Source of the DNA: Microgenomates group bacterium GW2011_GWC1_46_15
GTDB taxonomy: Bacteria; Patescibacteriota; Microgenomatia; UBA1400; UBA12028
Length of the DNA stretch: 50,493 nt
Assembly (NCBI GenBank): GCA_001002285.1
Contig: LCLX01000005.1
Location: forward strand, 1-50,493
Direction: 5' to 3'
A program made the position numbers and the translations under genes. The notes under the pieces were generated by a model that saw only the letters and a program-made list of their open reading frames with translations, made no database searches and was not told the DNA's origin. Each line of letters opens with the position of its first letter. Within the stretch, counting starts at the first letter, position 1. Below, one piece after another: positions 39,194 through 47,615 of this stretch.

Positions 39194-40387
39194 ATGGCGC
39201 TTGTTAAGCCGAGTAACACAACGTTTGCAAAAATTAAAGTGATCGGCGTTGGAGGCGGGGGTGGAAACGCGATCAACTCAATGATCTCGTCAAACTTAAT
39301 TCAAGGTGTTGAGTTTGTGGCCGTGAATACCGACGCGCAGGCGCTCCTCACAAATAAAGCTGACACAAAGTTTCAGATTGGCTCAAACTATACGCGCGGA
39401 CTTGGCTCCGGTGCCGATCCTGAGGTCGGCCGGCAAGCTGCGGAAGAGTCGCGTGAAAAACTCAAAGAACTCGTGTTCGATACCGACATGGTATTTATCA
39501 CCGCTGGAATGGGCGGTGGGACGGGGACAGGAGCCTGCCCCATTATTGCTGAGTTAGCCAAAGAGGCCGGTGCGCTTACCGTGGCCGTGGTCACGAAACC
39601 ATTTGTATTTGAAGGCGTACGCCGTATGGGTGTTGCCGAAGAAGGCATCGAACAACTCCGAGACAAAGTTGACACTCTGATTGTGATTCCAAACCAGCGG
39701 TTGTTAGATGTTGTTGACCGCAAGATGACGCTCATGGACGCGTTCCACCTTGCTGATAACGTGTTGGGTCAAGGCGTGCAGGCAATTTCCGATCTCATTA
39801 TTGTTCCAGGTTTGATTAATGTGGACTTTGCCGATGTCAAAACCGTCATGTCGGACTCTGGTACCGCGCTTATGGGTATTGGAACGGCATCCGGTGAAAA
39901 TCGTGCCATTACCGCAGCCCGTGCCGCGATTTCCTCACCATTGCTTGAACTTTCTATCGAAGGAGCGAAAGGTATTTTGTACACCGTCACAGGTGGCGAC
40001 GATCTCACGCTTGCCGAGGTTTCTGAGGCCTCTACTATTATTCAACAGACCGCCGATCCCGACGCCAACATTATTTTCGGCGCCAACATTGATAAAGAGT
40101 TGGGAAATACCGTCAAAATCAGTGTTATTGCGACAGGATTTGACGAGAACAAACTACGATATGGTGGATATCGGCCACGGTTTGGCGCATATGACGCCGC
40201 GGCAAAGGCAAAAGTGGCTTCGCAACAAGGAGGCGCGGGAGCGTTTGGAGCTGTGCAATCTAGCCAACAGCCACAACAAAATATGCAGTCGAATCCCGTA
40301 ATCAACGATCAACCCGTACAAGAAGATAAAAAAGACGAATTCGAAGATGAGTTTGATATCCCAGCATTTTTGAGACAAGGAAAGTAA
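39194..40387 (+). CDS. ftsZ: Cell division protein FtsZ
   Basis: [35 protein letters not shown]-terminal peptide [13 protein letters not shown]. Confidence 0.98.
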   Translation: MALVKPSNTTFAKIKVIGVGGGGGNAINSMISSNLIQGVEFVAVNTDAQALLTNKADTKFQIGSNYTRGLGSGADPEVGRQAAEESREKLKELVFDTDMVFITAGMGGGTGTGACPIIAELAKEAGALTVAVVTKPFVFEGVRRMGVAEEGIEQLRDKVDTLIVIPNQRLLDVVDRKMTLMDAFHLADNVLGQGVQAISDLIIVPGLINVDFADVKTVMSDSGTALMGIGTASGENRAITAARAAISSPLLELSIEGAKGILYTVTGGDDLTLAEVSEASTIIQQTADPDANIIFGANIDKELGNTVKISVIATGFDENKLRYGGYRPRFGAYDAAAKAKVASQQGGAGAFGAVQSSQQPQQNMQSNPVINDQPVQEDKKDEFEDEFDIPAFLRQGK

Positions 40388-40400
40388 TAAAAGAGGAAAT

Positions 40401-40720
40401 ATGCCACCCGTTGCAGAACAAATTGATAGTTTTTGCTACACTCCTGGACAAGGAGAGGGGCGACCCGCAAGATTCGAAATTGTTGTTGCCAATGGAGAAG
40501 GAGGACAGCAATCATACACTTTTCCCTTTTTGAACTCATAAAAGTTTTACAGTTACCTAATTCTAATCCAGTTCTTCTCAATCTTTGGAATATGGTCAAT
40601 CAGGCAGCCGAAGCAGAAAAACTTGACGCAGAATCTCTTTCAGCATTTACGACATTTTTAATGCAGTTGTCTGGATACATGTCTGGGAATGTGGGTGCTG
40701 AATATGCGGGAAAGGAATAA
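40401..40720 (+). pseudogene. Small ORF pair that reads as one protein if a -1 frameshift occurs near 40524-40531
   Basis: Frame A MPPVAEQIDSFCYTPGQGEGRPARFEIVVANGEGGQQSYTFPF(LNS*) 40401-40541 continues sensibly in frame B as ...FELIKVLQLPNSNPVLLNLWNMVNQAAEAEKLDAESLSAFTTFLMQLSGYM... ending at 40720; RBS agaggaaatATG. Confidence 0.5.
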
Positions 40721-40977
40721 TGGCAGAAACTTTTTCTCCCACTGCTGGGTATGAACGACACTTCATTATTGGTAATTTTGTAGGGGCACCATACTACACA
40801 TATCCTTTTGGAGAACGCGTGACCCCTGAAAAAGATATTCCTCAAAAATATCGTGTCAGACGCCCACTTCCAGGTGGTAAAACTCAAGTCTGTGATAGTA
40901 GAATCGCATATACTTTTCATCCCAAAGTTGGTGCATACCTTGAATGCGCTGATGTTGCGTTTGATGAAGAGTGGTGA
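40720..40977 (+). CDS. Small hypothetical protein
   Basis: TAATG stop/start overlap with the previous ORF; 85 aa. Confidence 0.6.
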   Translation: MAETFSPTAGYERHFIIGNFVGAPYYTYPFGERVTPEKDIPQKYRVRRPLPGGKTQVCDSRIAYTFHPKVGAYLECADVAFDEEW

Positions 40978-41005
40978 TCATTTCCTGACTGCAGTTCACC
41001 TGTGT

Positions 41006-41011
41006 TATACT
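41006..41011 (+). promoter_or_regulatory. Predicted -10 of the ileS leader promoter
   Basis: TATACT 41006-41011; predicted TSS ~41018; -35 weak. Confidence 0.5.
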
Positions 41012-41017
41012 ATTCCC

Positions 41018-41180
41018 AAATAAATAAAAGCATACTCCCCGCCCATCATCGGGGTGCTGATCGAAGAAATCCTTCGGGAAAGTAGAACGATCCGGGTAAG
41101 CCCGAGACAGCAGGATTGAGAAGCAAGTAAGGTGGAACCACGCGGAAGCGTCCTTGAAGGACAGTGAGCGTGGTTTTTTT
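41018..41180 (+). ncRNA. T-box riboswitch leader of ileS, predicted ultrashort Stem I with ATC specifier
   Basis: Antiterminator AAGG-TGGAACC-ACGC-ggaa-GCGT-CCTT (41129-41155); Stem I hairpin CCCCG-cccATCAt-CGGGG (41037-41054) on base agca/tgct. Confidence 0.88.
41137..41180 (+). terminator. Intrinsic terminator of the ileS T-box
   Basis: ACCACGC (41137-41143) pairs with GCGTGGT (41168-41174) enclosing GTCCTtgaAGGAC, followed by a T run; mutually exclusive with the antiterminator. Confidence 0.8.
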
Positions 41181-41211
41181 ATGCCAACATATGACACAAT
41201 AGGAGTGCGCA

Positions 41212-44031
41212 ATGAAACATATAGATAGTTTTCAAACTCAGCCAAATCTTCCTCAACTCGAAGAGGAAGTGCTCAAGCATTGGGACGAAACAGACGCATT
41301 TGCCAAATCCGTTAGCCAGCGTCCGGCCACCAAGCCCTACATTTTCTACGATGGCCCTCCATTTGCGACGGGTTTGCCGCACTATGGCCATCTCTTGGCT
41401 TCAACCATTAAGGACGTGATTCCGCGGTACTGGACGATGAAAGGCTACCGCGTGGAGCGTGTGTGGGGTTGGGACTGCCATGGAGTTCCGATCGAAAACA
41501 TGATCGAAAAAGAACTTGATCTCAAAGGTGGGAAAAAAGGCATTGAAGAAATGGGAATTGGCAAGTTTAACGCTGCGTGCCGCGCGGCAATTTTGCGATT
41601 CGACAAAGATTGGGAAATCATCATTAAACGCCTTGGCCGGTGGGTGGACTTCAAACACTCCTACAAGACAATGGATAACACATACATGGAATCGGTGTGG
41701 TGGGCATTTTCGCAGCTCCACACTGGTGGATTGGTGTACGAAGGGCACAAAGTCATTTTGTACTGCCCGCGATGCGCCACACCGTTGTCGAACTTTGAGA
41801 TTGTAATGGATAACTCGTACAAAGACGTCGAGGATAACTCGGTTTATGTAAAGTTCAAGGCGGTTGGCATCGAAAACGAGTACTTTATCGCGTGGACAAC
41901 TACACCATGGACACTCATTGGCAATGTCGCATTAGCAGTAGATGCTAAAGCGGAGTATGCGCAGGTTGAACTCAATGGGGAGCTGCTTTGGGTGGCAAAA
42001 AAGCTTGTCAAAACAGTATTTAAGGGTGATAAACCGGTCGTTAAGCAAACAATCAAAGGCAAAGACCTTGTTGGTCGGCAGTATGAGCCACTTTATACGT
42101 TTATGCCTTTGGATGGAAAAAAGGCGCACTACATCGCATCTGCTGATTTTGTGAGTTTGGAAGATGGAACGGGTATTGTTCATACCGCCGCGATTTATGG
42201 TGAAGATGACTATGCGCTAGCGCAAAAACTTAATCTTCCGTGTGTCCCAACGATGGATGACCAAGGGCGATTCTTGGAGTTTGTAACTCCGCTCGCCGGT
42301 GTGTTTTACAAAAAAGCAGAAGACTGGATTATTGAGGACTTAACCAAACGCGCTCTCATGTATGCCGCACAAAAAACAACGCACTCATATCCATTCTGCT
42401 ACCGCTGTTCCACACCGCTGTACTACAATGCTGTGCCGGCATGGTTTATCAACGTACAAAAAATCAAGCCGGAATTAGTAAAACAGAATGAAAAGATTAA
42501 CTGGTATCCGGAATTTTTGAAACACGGACGGTTTGGTAAGGGGCTAGAAACGGCACCGGATTGGAACATTTCACGCTCCCGCTATTGGGGAACGCCGATG
42601 CCGGTATGGGTGGGTGAAAAGACTGGCAAGCAACGCATTTTGAGTTCGTTTGCAGAGTTAGAGAAGTGGGCGGTAAAGCCGGATTCTGTTCGAACATTAA
42701 CGGATTACCACCGCGAGTTTCTCGATGATATTGAAGTTTGGGTTGACGACGCAAAAACAGAAAAAGGCCGCCGCATTCCCGATGTGTTTGACTGCTGGGT
42801 TGAGTCTGGTTCAATGCCGTACGCGTCTATCCACTATCCGTTTGAGCATAAGGACAAGTTTGAGGCGAGTTATCCCGCGCAGTTTATTTCTGAGTACATC
42901 GCGCAAACCCGCGCGTGGTTTTACACACTGCACGTGATGTCAGTTGGACTGTTTGGAAAGCCGGCGTTTGAAAATGCTGTTACGACAGGGACAATTTTGG
43001 CAGCAGATGGGTCCAAAATGAGCAAGTCCAAGAAAAACTATCCCGATCCGATGCTTCTCATCGATAAACATGGTGTAGATTCTTTGCGCCTGTACTTGAT
43101 GAGTTCAACCGTGATGAAAGCAGATAACGTAAACTTTAGCGAAGACGGAGTGAACGAGATTCGCAAAAAAGTATTTGGCATTTGGTGGAATGTATTTTCA
43201 TTCTACAAACTTTATGCAGATCAAACAAAACCATTAGAGTTGCCCAAAAAGATTACACATGTCATGGATGTGTGGATTGTGTCTCGGATAACTCGCCTTA
43301 TTCAAGAGGTAACGGCATACATGGATGCGTATGATGTGGTCAACACTTCCCGCGTGCTCATGACGTTTGTTGATGAACTGTCCACGTGGTATCTGCGTGA
43401 GAGCCGTGATCGCCTGCGGGATAAAGCAACGAATGGTGAAGCAAGCCAAGTGTTTGGATGGGTACTGCTTACGCTCGCAAAATTGTTTGCCCCGATCACA
43501 CCGTTTTTCCCGGAGTTGTTATATCAGCATCTTGGACAGATAAAAGGGGAGTCTATTCACTTGGAAGATTGGCCTGTTGCAGAACCTACGTACATACACG
43601 ATCAGCTTGAGCAGATGATGAAACTTGTTCGTGAAGTTGTAGAAAAAGTGCACGCAGCCCGTAAGGAACAACATATAAAGGTTCGTCAGCCTCTTGCACG
43701 TGTAATAGTGACGGCCTCTGCACAACCGATGGACAATGTACTTGATATTCTTAAACAAGAAATCAATGTAGAGGAAGTTGTGTGGACTGAAAAAGCAGAA
43801 AGTGAACTTACTGTTACCCTCGACACAACACTCACTGACAATCTCAAAGCCAAAGGAGAGATGCGTGAAGTCATGCGTGTTATTCAAGATCTCCGCAAAG
43901 AATCGAACGTTGGATTTGACGCGTACGTAAATGTTCAGCTTCCAAGTTGGCCGAAACAGTTTGAAGATGAGATCAAAAAGAAGACGCTAGTGAAAAACCT
44001 CACAGCTGGTGATGTTCCGAAGATTGTATGA
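41212..44031 (+). CDS. ileS: Isoleucyl-tRNA synthetase
   Basis: FYDGPPFATGLPHYGHLLASTIKDVIPRYWTMKGY; WGWDCHGVPIE; DGSKMSKSKKNYPDP. Confidence 0.97.
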   Translation: MKHIDSFQTQPNLPQLEEEVLKHWDETDAFAKSVSQRPATKPYIFYDGPPFATGLPHYGHLLASTIKDVIPRYWTMKGYRVERVWGWDCHGVPIENMIEKELDLKGGKKGIEEMGIGKFNAACRAAILRFDKDWEIIIKRLGRWVDFKHSYKTMDNTYMESVWWAFSQLHTGGLVYEGHKVILYCPRCATPLSNFEIVMDNSYKDVEDNSVYVKFKAVGIENEYFIAWTTTPWTLIGNVALAVDAKAEYAQVELNGELLWVAKKLVKTVFKGDKPVVKQTIKGKDLVGRQYEPLYTFMPLDGKKAHYIASADFVSLEDGTGIVHTAAIYGEDDYALAQKLNLPCVPTMDDQGRFLEFVTPLAGVFYKKAEDWIIEDLTKRALMYAAQKTTHSYPFCYRCSTPLYYNAVPAWFINVQKIKPELVKQNEKINWYPEFLKHGRFGKGLETAPDWNISRSRYWGTPMPVWVGEKTGKQRILSSFAELEKWAVKPDSVRTLTDYHREFLDDIEVWVDDAKTEKGRRIPDVFDCWVESGSMPYASIHYPFEHKDKFEASYPAQFISEYIAQTRAWFYTLHVMSVGLFGKPAFENAVTTGTILAADGSKMSKSKKNYPDPMLLIDKHGVDSLRLYLMSSTVMKADNVNFSEDGVNEIRKKVFGIWWNVFSFYKLYADQTKPLELPKKITHVMDVWIVSRITRLIQEVTAYMDAYDVVNTSRVLMTFVDELSTWYLRESRDRLRDKATNGEASQVFGWVLLTLAKLFAPITPFFPELLYQHLGQIKGESIHLEDWPVAEPTYIHDQLEQMMKLVREVVEKVHAARKEQHIKVRQPLARVIVTASAQPMDNVLDILKQEINVEEVVWTEKAESELTVTLDTTLTDNLKAKGEMREVMRVIQDLRKESNVGFDAYVNVQLPSWPKQFEDEIKKKTLVKNLTAGDVPKIV

Positions 44032-45224
44032 AAAATATTTTCCCACTCTCTCACATAAAAAATATCAAATTGTTTTATATTCTCACGATTTTGACAAATT
44101 GTTGGTTTATTTCCGCAAACTGGATTTTCTTCTGGACTCGGTTAATGACATATAAACAGTTGGGCATTGTAGATGCCTCTGCATTCGCATTCGGTCTTTT
44201 AATGGAAATACCAACAGGAGCTATTGCGGACATGTTGGGGAAAAAGAAAACATTGCTTACATCCTTGTTCATTTCCGCGTGCTCAGTTTTATTTATTACA
44301 TTCTCAAACTCCTTATTTTCTTTTTGGGCTGGATTTTTTATTCTCCAGTTAGGTTGGGCATTATATTCAGGAACTGCTGAAGCATTCGCATATGATACTC
44401 TTGTTGATCATAAAAAAGAGAAATCATTTGATCAAGTTATTTCAACAAGCGGCACTTTAATGGGAATCACTTCTATTTCGGCACTTGCGTTAGGAGGAAT
44501 TGCCTATGCTATTAATTTCCGTCTTTCTCATTTTTTCTGGGGCATAGCGTATTTGATTGGTTTTTTCTTAGCATTTGGTCTTACTGAACCCAAAATGGAT
44601 ACAGAGAAATTTTCATTAAAAGCATATTTTGCAAAAATTTTAGAAGGAGTTAAGTATCTTTTTCAACGATCATTACGACCATTCTTAGTTATTATTCTTG
44701 TACTGATGGGTTCTGACTACATGTTCCATTGGAGATTGATAAAACCAGCAATGGGCATGATGTTTCATTTTGATGCAAACATGATGTCAATACTTTTTAC
44801 GATATTCGGTATTATAAGCGTGGGTGTTATAAAGTTTCTTCCGCAAATTCGCCGGTTAATCAACGATACTCTAGGACTATATCTTTTAGCGATTGTTATG
44901 GCTGTTGGTTTTGGCTTAGCCTTTTTTGATTTAGGATATTGGGGAGCAATTGCGATATTACTGATCTGGTTGGCTGGAACACTTACTCAACCATGGATTT
45001 CTGTTGTTGTTAATCAAAAAATACCTTCAGCATCTCGGGCAACAACGTTATCAACTGTTGCACTCATTACGAAGATTCCATATGTTTTTACGGCAGTTAT
45101 CGCAGGACAAATGTTACAAGAGGGTAAATTGAATGTCTTCAGCCTCGGTGTTGCAATATTTATTCTTACGTCAATACTCGTAAGTTCTATAGTGATGTTT
45201 ATTCAGAAACGACCCGCACAATAA
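44028..45224 (+). CDS. MFS transporter
   Basis: Polytopic; FGLLMEIPTGAIADMLGKKKTLLTSLFISACSVLF; ATGA overlap with ileS. Confidence 0.82.
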   Translation: MKNIFPLSHIKNIKLFYILTILTNCWFISANWIFFWTRLMTYKQLGIVDASAFAFGLLMEIPTGAIADMLGKKKTLLTSLFISACSVLFITFSNSLFSFWAGFFILQLGWALYSGTAEAFAYDTLVDHKKEKSFDQVISTSGTLMGITSISALALGGIAYAINFRLSHFFWGIAYLIGFFLAFGLTEPKMDTEKFSLKAYFAKILEGVKYLFQRSLRPFLVIILVLMGSDYMFHWRLIKPAMGMMFHFDANMMSILFTIFGIISVGVIKFLPQIRRLINDTLGLYLLAIVMAVGFGLAFFDLGYWGAIAILLIWLAGTLTQPWISVVVNQKIPSASRATTLSTVALITKIPYVFTAVIAGQMLQEGKLNVFSLGVAIFILTSILVSSIVMFIQKRPAQ

Positions 45225-45227
45225 TTC

Positions 45228-46109
45228 TTATTCCTGCGTATCGGTGCTTGTATCCCCACCGCCATACTGCTTTATGAGTGCATCAATTTCAGCTTGGCTT
45301 GGTCCTTCTGAACCACCTGTTCCACTTGAGCCACTGCCACCACTGTTGCTTCCGCCTCCCGTAGTTCCAGCTCCTGCCGGCGCGTACATCATCTCAAACG
45401 CGGACTTTCCTTCGGGAACGTCTTTGGTCGGAGACGGCACGGTAACAGAAGTGTCATCGTACGAGTACACCATGGTTGAGGTGAACTCGCCGAACTTTGA
45501 CTCCTCTTTTCTCAGCAAGTACTGCTTATCGTCAAACCAGAACGTACGTTTCCCCTCTGGGTTATCGGTTGCGGACTCCTCATATTTGTAACACATGAGA
45601 GTTCCACACGCTTCTTTCCCAAGGCTCTTATACACAGTCTTGTCTTTCTGCTCTTCAAATTGTTTCTTCATCTCATCCGGTGAAAACTTGAATGTATCTT
45701 CTGCCGGTGACTTTTTGTCATCCTTTTTCGCAACTTCTTTCCACCACTTACCATCTTTTTGATCTTTCAGATATGTGGTATCACCCATCATGATGTAATC
45801 CATTGTTTCTTTTCCATTGTCAACGGATGTTGTGCGGAAGTTTGCCGTACTTCCCTTGACTTCCATGCGCATCGTTGTGGTTCCCTCACCTTTTCCGGAC
45901 GACGTACTCACGATTTTGTATGCCATTTTAGAAAACTGTGCGGCGAGGTGTTTGCGCAATACATCGTCTTTAATGTTAACGAGCATTGTTTCGATTGCCG
46001 ATTTTGCCGCTTGTTCGGTTGCTTTTTGTTGGACATTCTGCGCGAGCGTGCATCCGCCGAATACAAGACTCGAACACAAAAGGAGAGCTACAGCATGTGT
46101 TTTTATCAT
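45228..46109 (-). CDS. Putative lipoprotein with Gly/Ser-rich C-terminus
   Basis: Signal and lipobox SSLVFGGCTLAQN; GAGTTGGGSNSGGSGSSGTGGSEG. Confidence 0.75.
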   Translation of the reverse strand: MIKTHAVALLLCSSLVFGGCTLAQNVQQKATEQAAKSAIETMLVNIKDDVLRKHLAAQFSKMAYKIVSTSSGKGEGTTTMRMEVKGSTANFRTTSVDNGKETMDYIMMGDTTYLKDQKDGKWWKEVAKKDDKKSPAEDTFKFSPDEMKKQFEEQKDKTVYKSLGKEACGTLMCYKYEESATDNPEGKRTFWFDDKQYLLRKEESKFGEFTSTMVYSYDDTSVTVPSPTKDVPEGKSAFEMMYAPAGAGTTGGGSNSGGSGSSGTGGSEGPSQAEIDALIKQYGGGDTSTDTQE

Positions 46110-46155
46110 ATGCACCTACTGTACAAAACTTATATGCGGATTGCAAATAGACGTG

Positions 46156-46170
46156 TACACTAGGGAAGTG
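46156..46170 (+). promoter_or_regulatory. Predicted -10 TACACT (46156-46161) 12 nt upstream of GTG 46168; leaderless start
   Basis: TACACTagggaaGTGAAGCAA. Confidence 0.5.
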
Positions 46171-47244
46171 AAGCAATCTGTACTCGTGCTACTGGGCACT
46201 CTTTTTCTTTTTTCGCTGATATCTCTACTCGTGCTTTCGAGTGTTTCTCCACAATCTCTTTGGTCGCAGGCAATTGCATTTCTGATTGGAGGTGTTGTGT
46301 TGTACATGAGTGCTCGCCTGCCGTTCTCTGCGTGGAAAAAACTTGCCATTCCGCTTTTGCTCTCCGTAATTTTCCTTTTTCTCCTCACGTTTATTCTTGG
46401 GAAAACAACGAAAGGCTCGACGCGGTGGATTTCGTTGGGGATTGGCCAGTTCCAACCTTCGCAGTTTGGTAAACCAATATATGCGCTTGCGCTAACAGTA
46501 TTGGCGGGGGCATCGTTAAAAAAACCAAGAAAGATCATGAAGTTTTTAGGATACGCTCTTGTTCCCGCAGGCTTGGTGTTTTTCCAGCCCGATCTTGGAA
46601 CGGCAGTCATCTATATAACAATCGCGGGGGCCGTTATTTTGGCTTCGGATATGCCAGTTCAGTATCTTTTAGGCCTATTAGTTGTGTGTGTGGTGCTGGG
46701 GACGCTGAGTTGGTTTGTTGTACTCCGTGACTACCAGCGCCAGCGGATATATAGCTTTGTTCACCCGGATCAAAATGCGTTGCACGCTGGGTACAACGCA
46801 AGGCAGGCGATGATCGCGGTGGGTTCGGGAAAAATTTTTGGTAGGGGACTCGGGCACGGGATTCAGTCGGGCTTGAAGTTTCTGCCGGAAAAACACACGG
46901 ATTTCTTCTTTTCGTCCATTTCCGAGGAATTAGGGTTGATCGGCGGGGGAATAGTGCTTGTGCTGTACGGAATGCTATTTTCAGTTCTCCACCGCATAAT
47001 GCACACTGCCCGCGATCCCGTTAGTAAAATTTTCATGTTTGCGCTTATTTCCGGCTTATTTGCGCAAACGGCCATCAACATTGGAATGAACATCGGCTTG
47101 CTTCCAATTACCGGTATTACACTCCCCCTGCTCTCGTTTGGCGGAAGCTCGGTGGTTTCCACGTGTCTTTTCCTTGGTATCGCCTCCAGCGCCGCGAAAA
47201 CAGCAAAGCCTGGTTCGGTCGTTGAATTCCGGTCGTTCCTCTGA
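46168..47244 (+). CDS. rodA: SEDS protein RodA (second FtsW/RodA paralog)
   Basis: TKGSTRWISLGIGQFQPSQFGKP; FQPDLGTAVIYITIAGAVI; FVHPDQNALHAGYNARQAMIAVGSGKIFGRGLGHG. Confidence 0.9.
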   Translation: MKQSVLVLLGTLFLFSLISLLVLSSVSPQSLWSQAIAFLIGGVVLYMSARLPFSAWKKLAIPLLLSVIFLFLLTFILGKTTKGSTRWISLGIGQFQPSQFGKPIYALALTVLAGASLKKPRKIMKFLGYALVPAGLVFFQPDLGTAVIYITIAGAVILASDMPVQYLLGLLVVCVVLGTLSWFVVLRDYQRQRIYSFVHPDQNALHAGYNARQAMIAVGSGKIFGRGLGHGIQSGLKFLPEKHTDFFFSSISEELGLIGGGIVLVLYGMLFSVLHRIMHTARDPVSKIFMFALISGLFAQTAINIGMNIGLLPITGITLPLLSFGGSSVVSTCLFLGIASSAAKTAKPGSVVEFRSFL

Positions 47245-47261
47245 TACAATCGCCAAATATG
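47245..47261 (+). promoter_or_regulatory. Predicted extended -10 TGATACAAT, ATG 14 nt after TACAAT start; near-leaderless rplU
   Basis: TGaTACAATcgccaaatATG. Confidence 0.55.
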
Positions 47262-47576
47262 AAATACGCCGTTATTCTTTTCCAGGGCAAACAGTACCGT
47301 GTTGAGGAAGGCATGAGCCTGACACTCGACCGCGTAGCCGAGGAAGAGAAGAAATCATTGACGCTCAAAGATGTGTTGCTTTTTGTTGATGGCGATACCG
47401 TAAAGATTGGCGCGCCGTATGTTGACGGTGCAACAGTCAAGGCAACAGTGCTTTCTCATGGCCGTGGTGAAAAAATCCGCGTTGCAACATTTAAAGCAAA
47501 ATCAAAAGAACGCAAAACGATTGGACACCGCCAGGCAGAAACAGTGCTCAAGATTGATACGATCTCTGCAAAATAA
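47259..47576 (+). CDS. rplU: Ribosomal protein bL21
   Basis: MKYAVILFQGKQYRVEEGMSLTLDRV...FKAKSKERKTIGHRQ. Confidence 0.93.
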   Translation: MKYAVILFQGKQYRVEEGMSLTLDRVAEEEKKSLTLKDVLLFVDGDTVKIGAPYVDGATVKATVLSHGRGEKIRVATFKAKSKERKTIGHRQAETVLKIDTISAK

Positions 47577-47615
47577 CCGTGAAAGATGAACCGTGCATAA
47601 CGGAAATACCCTGCC

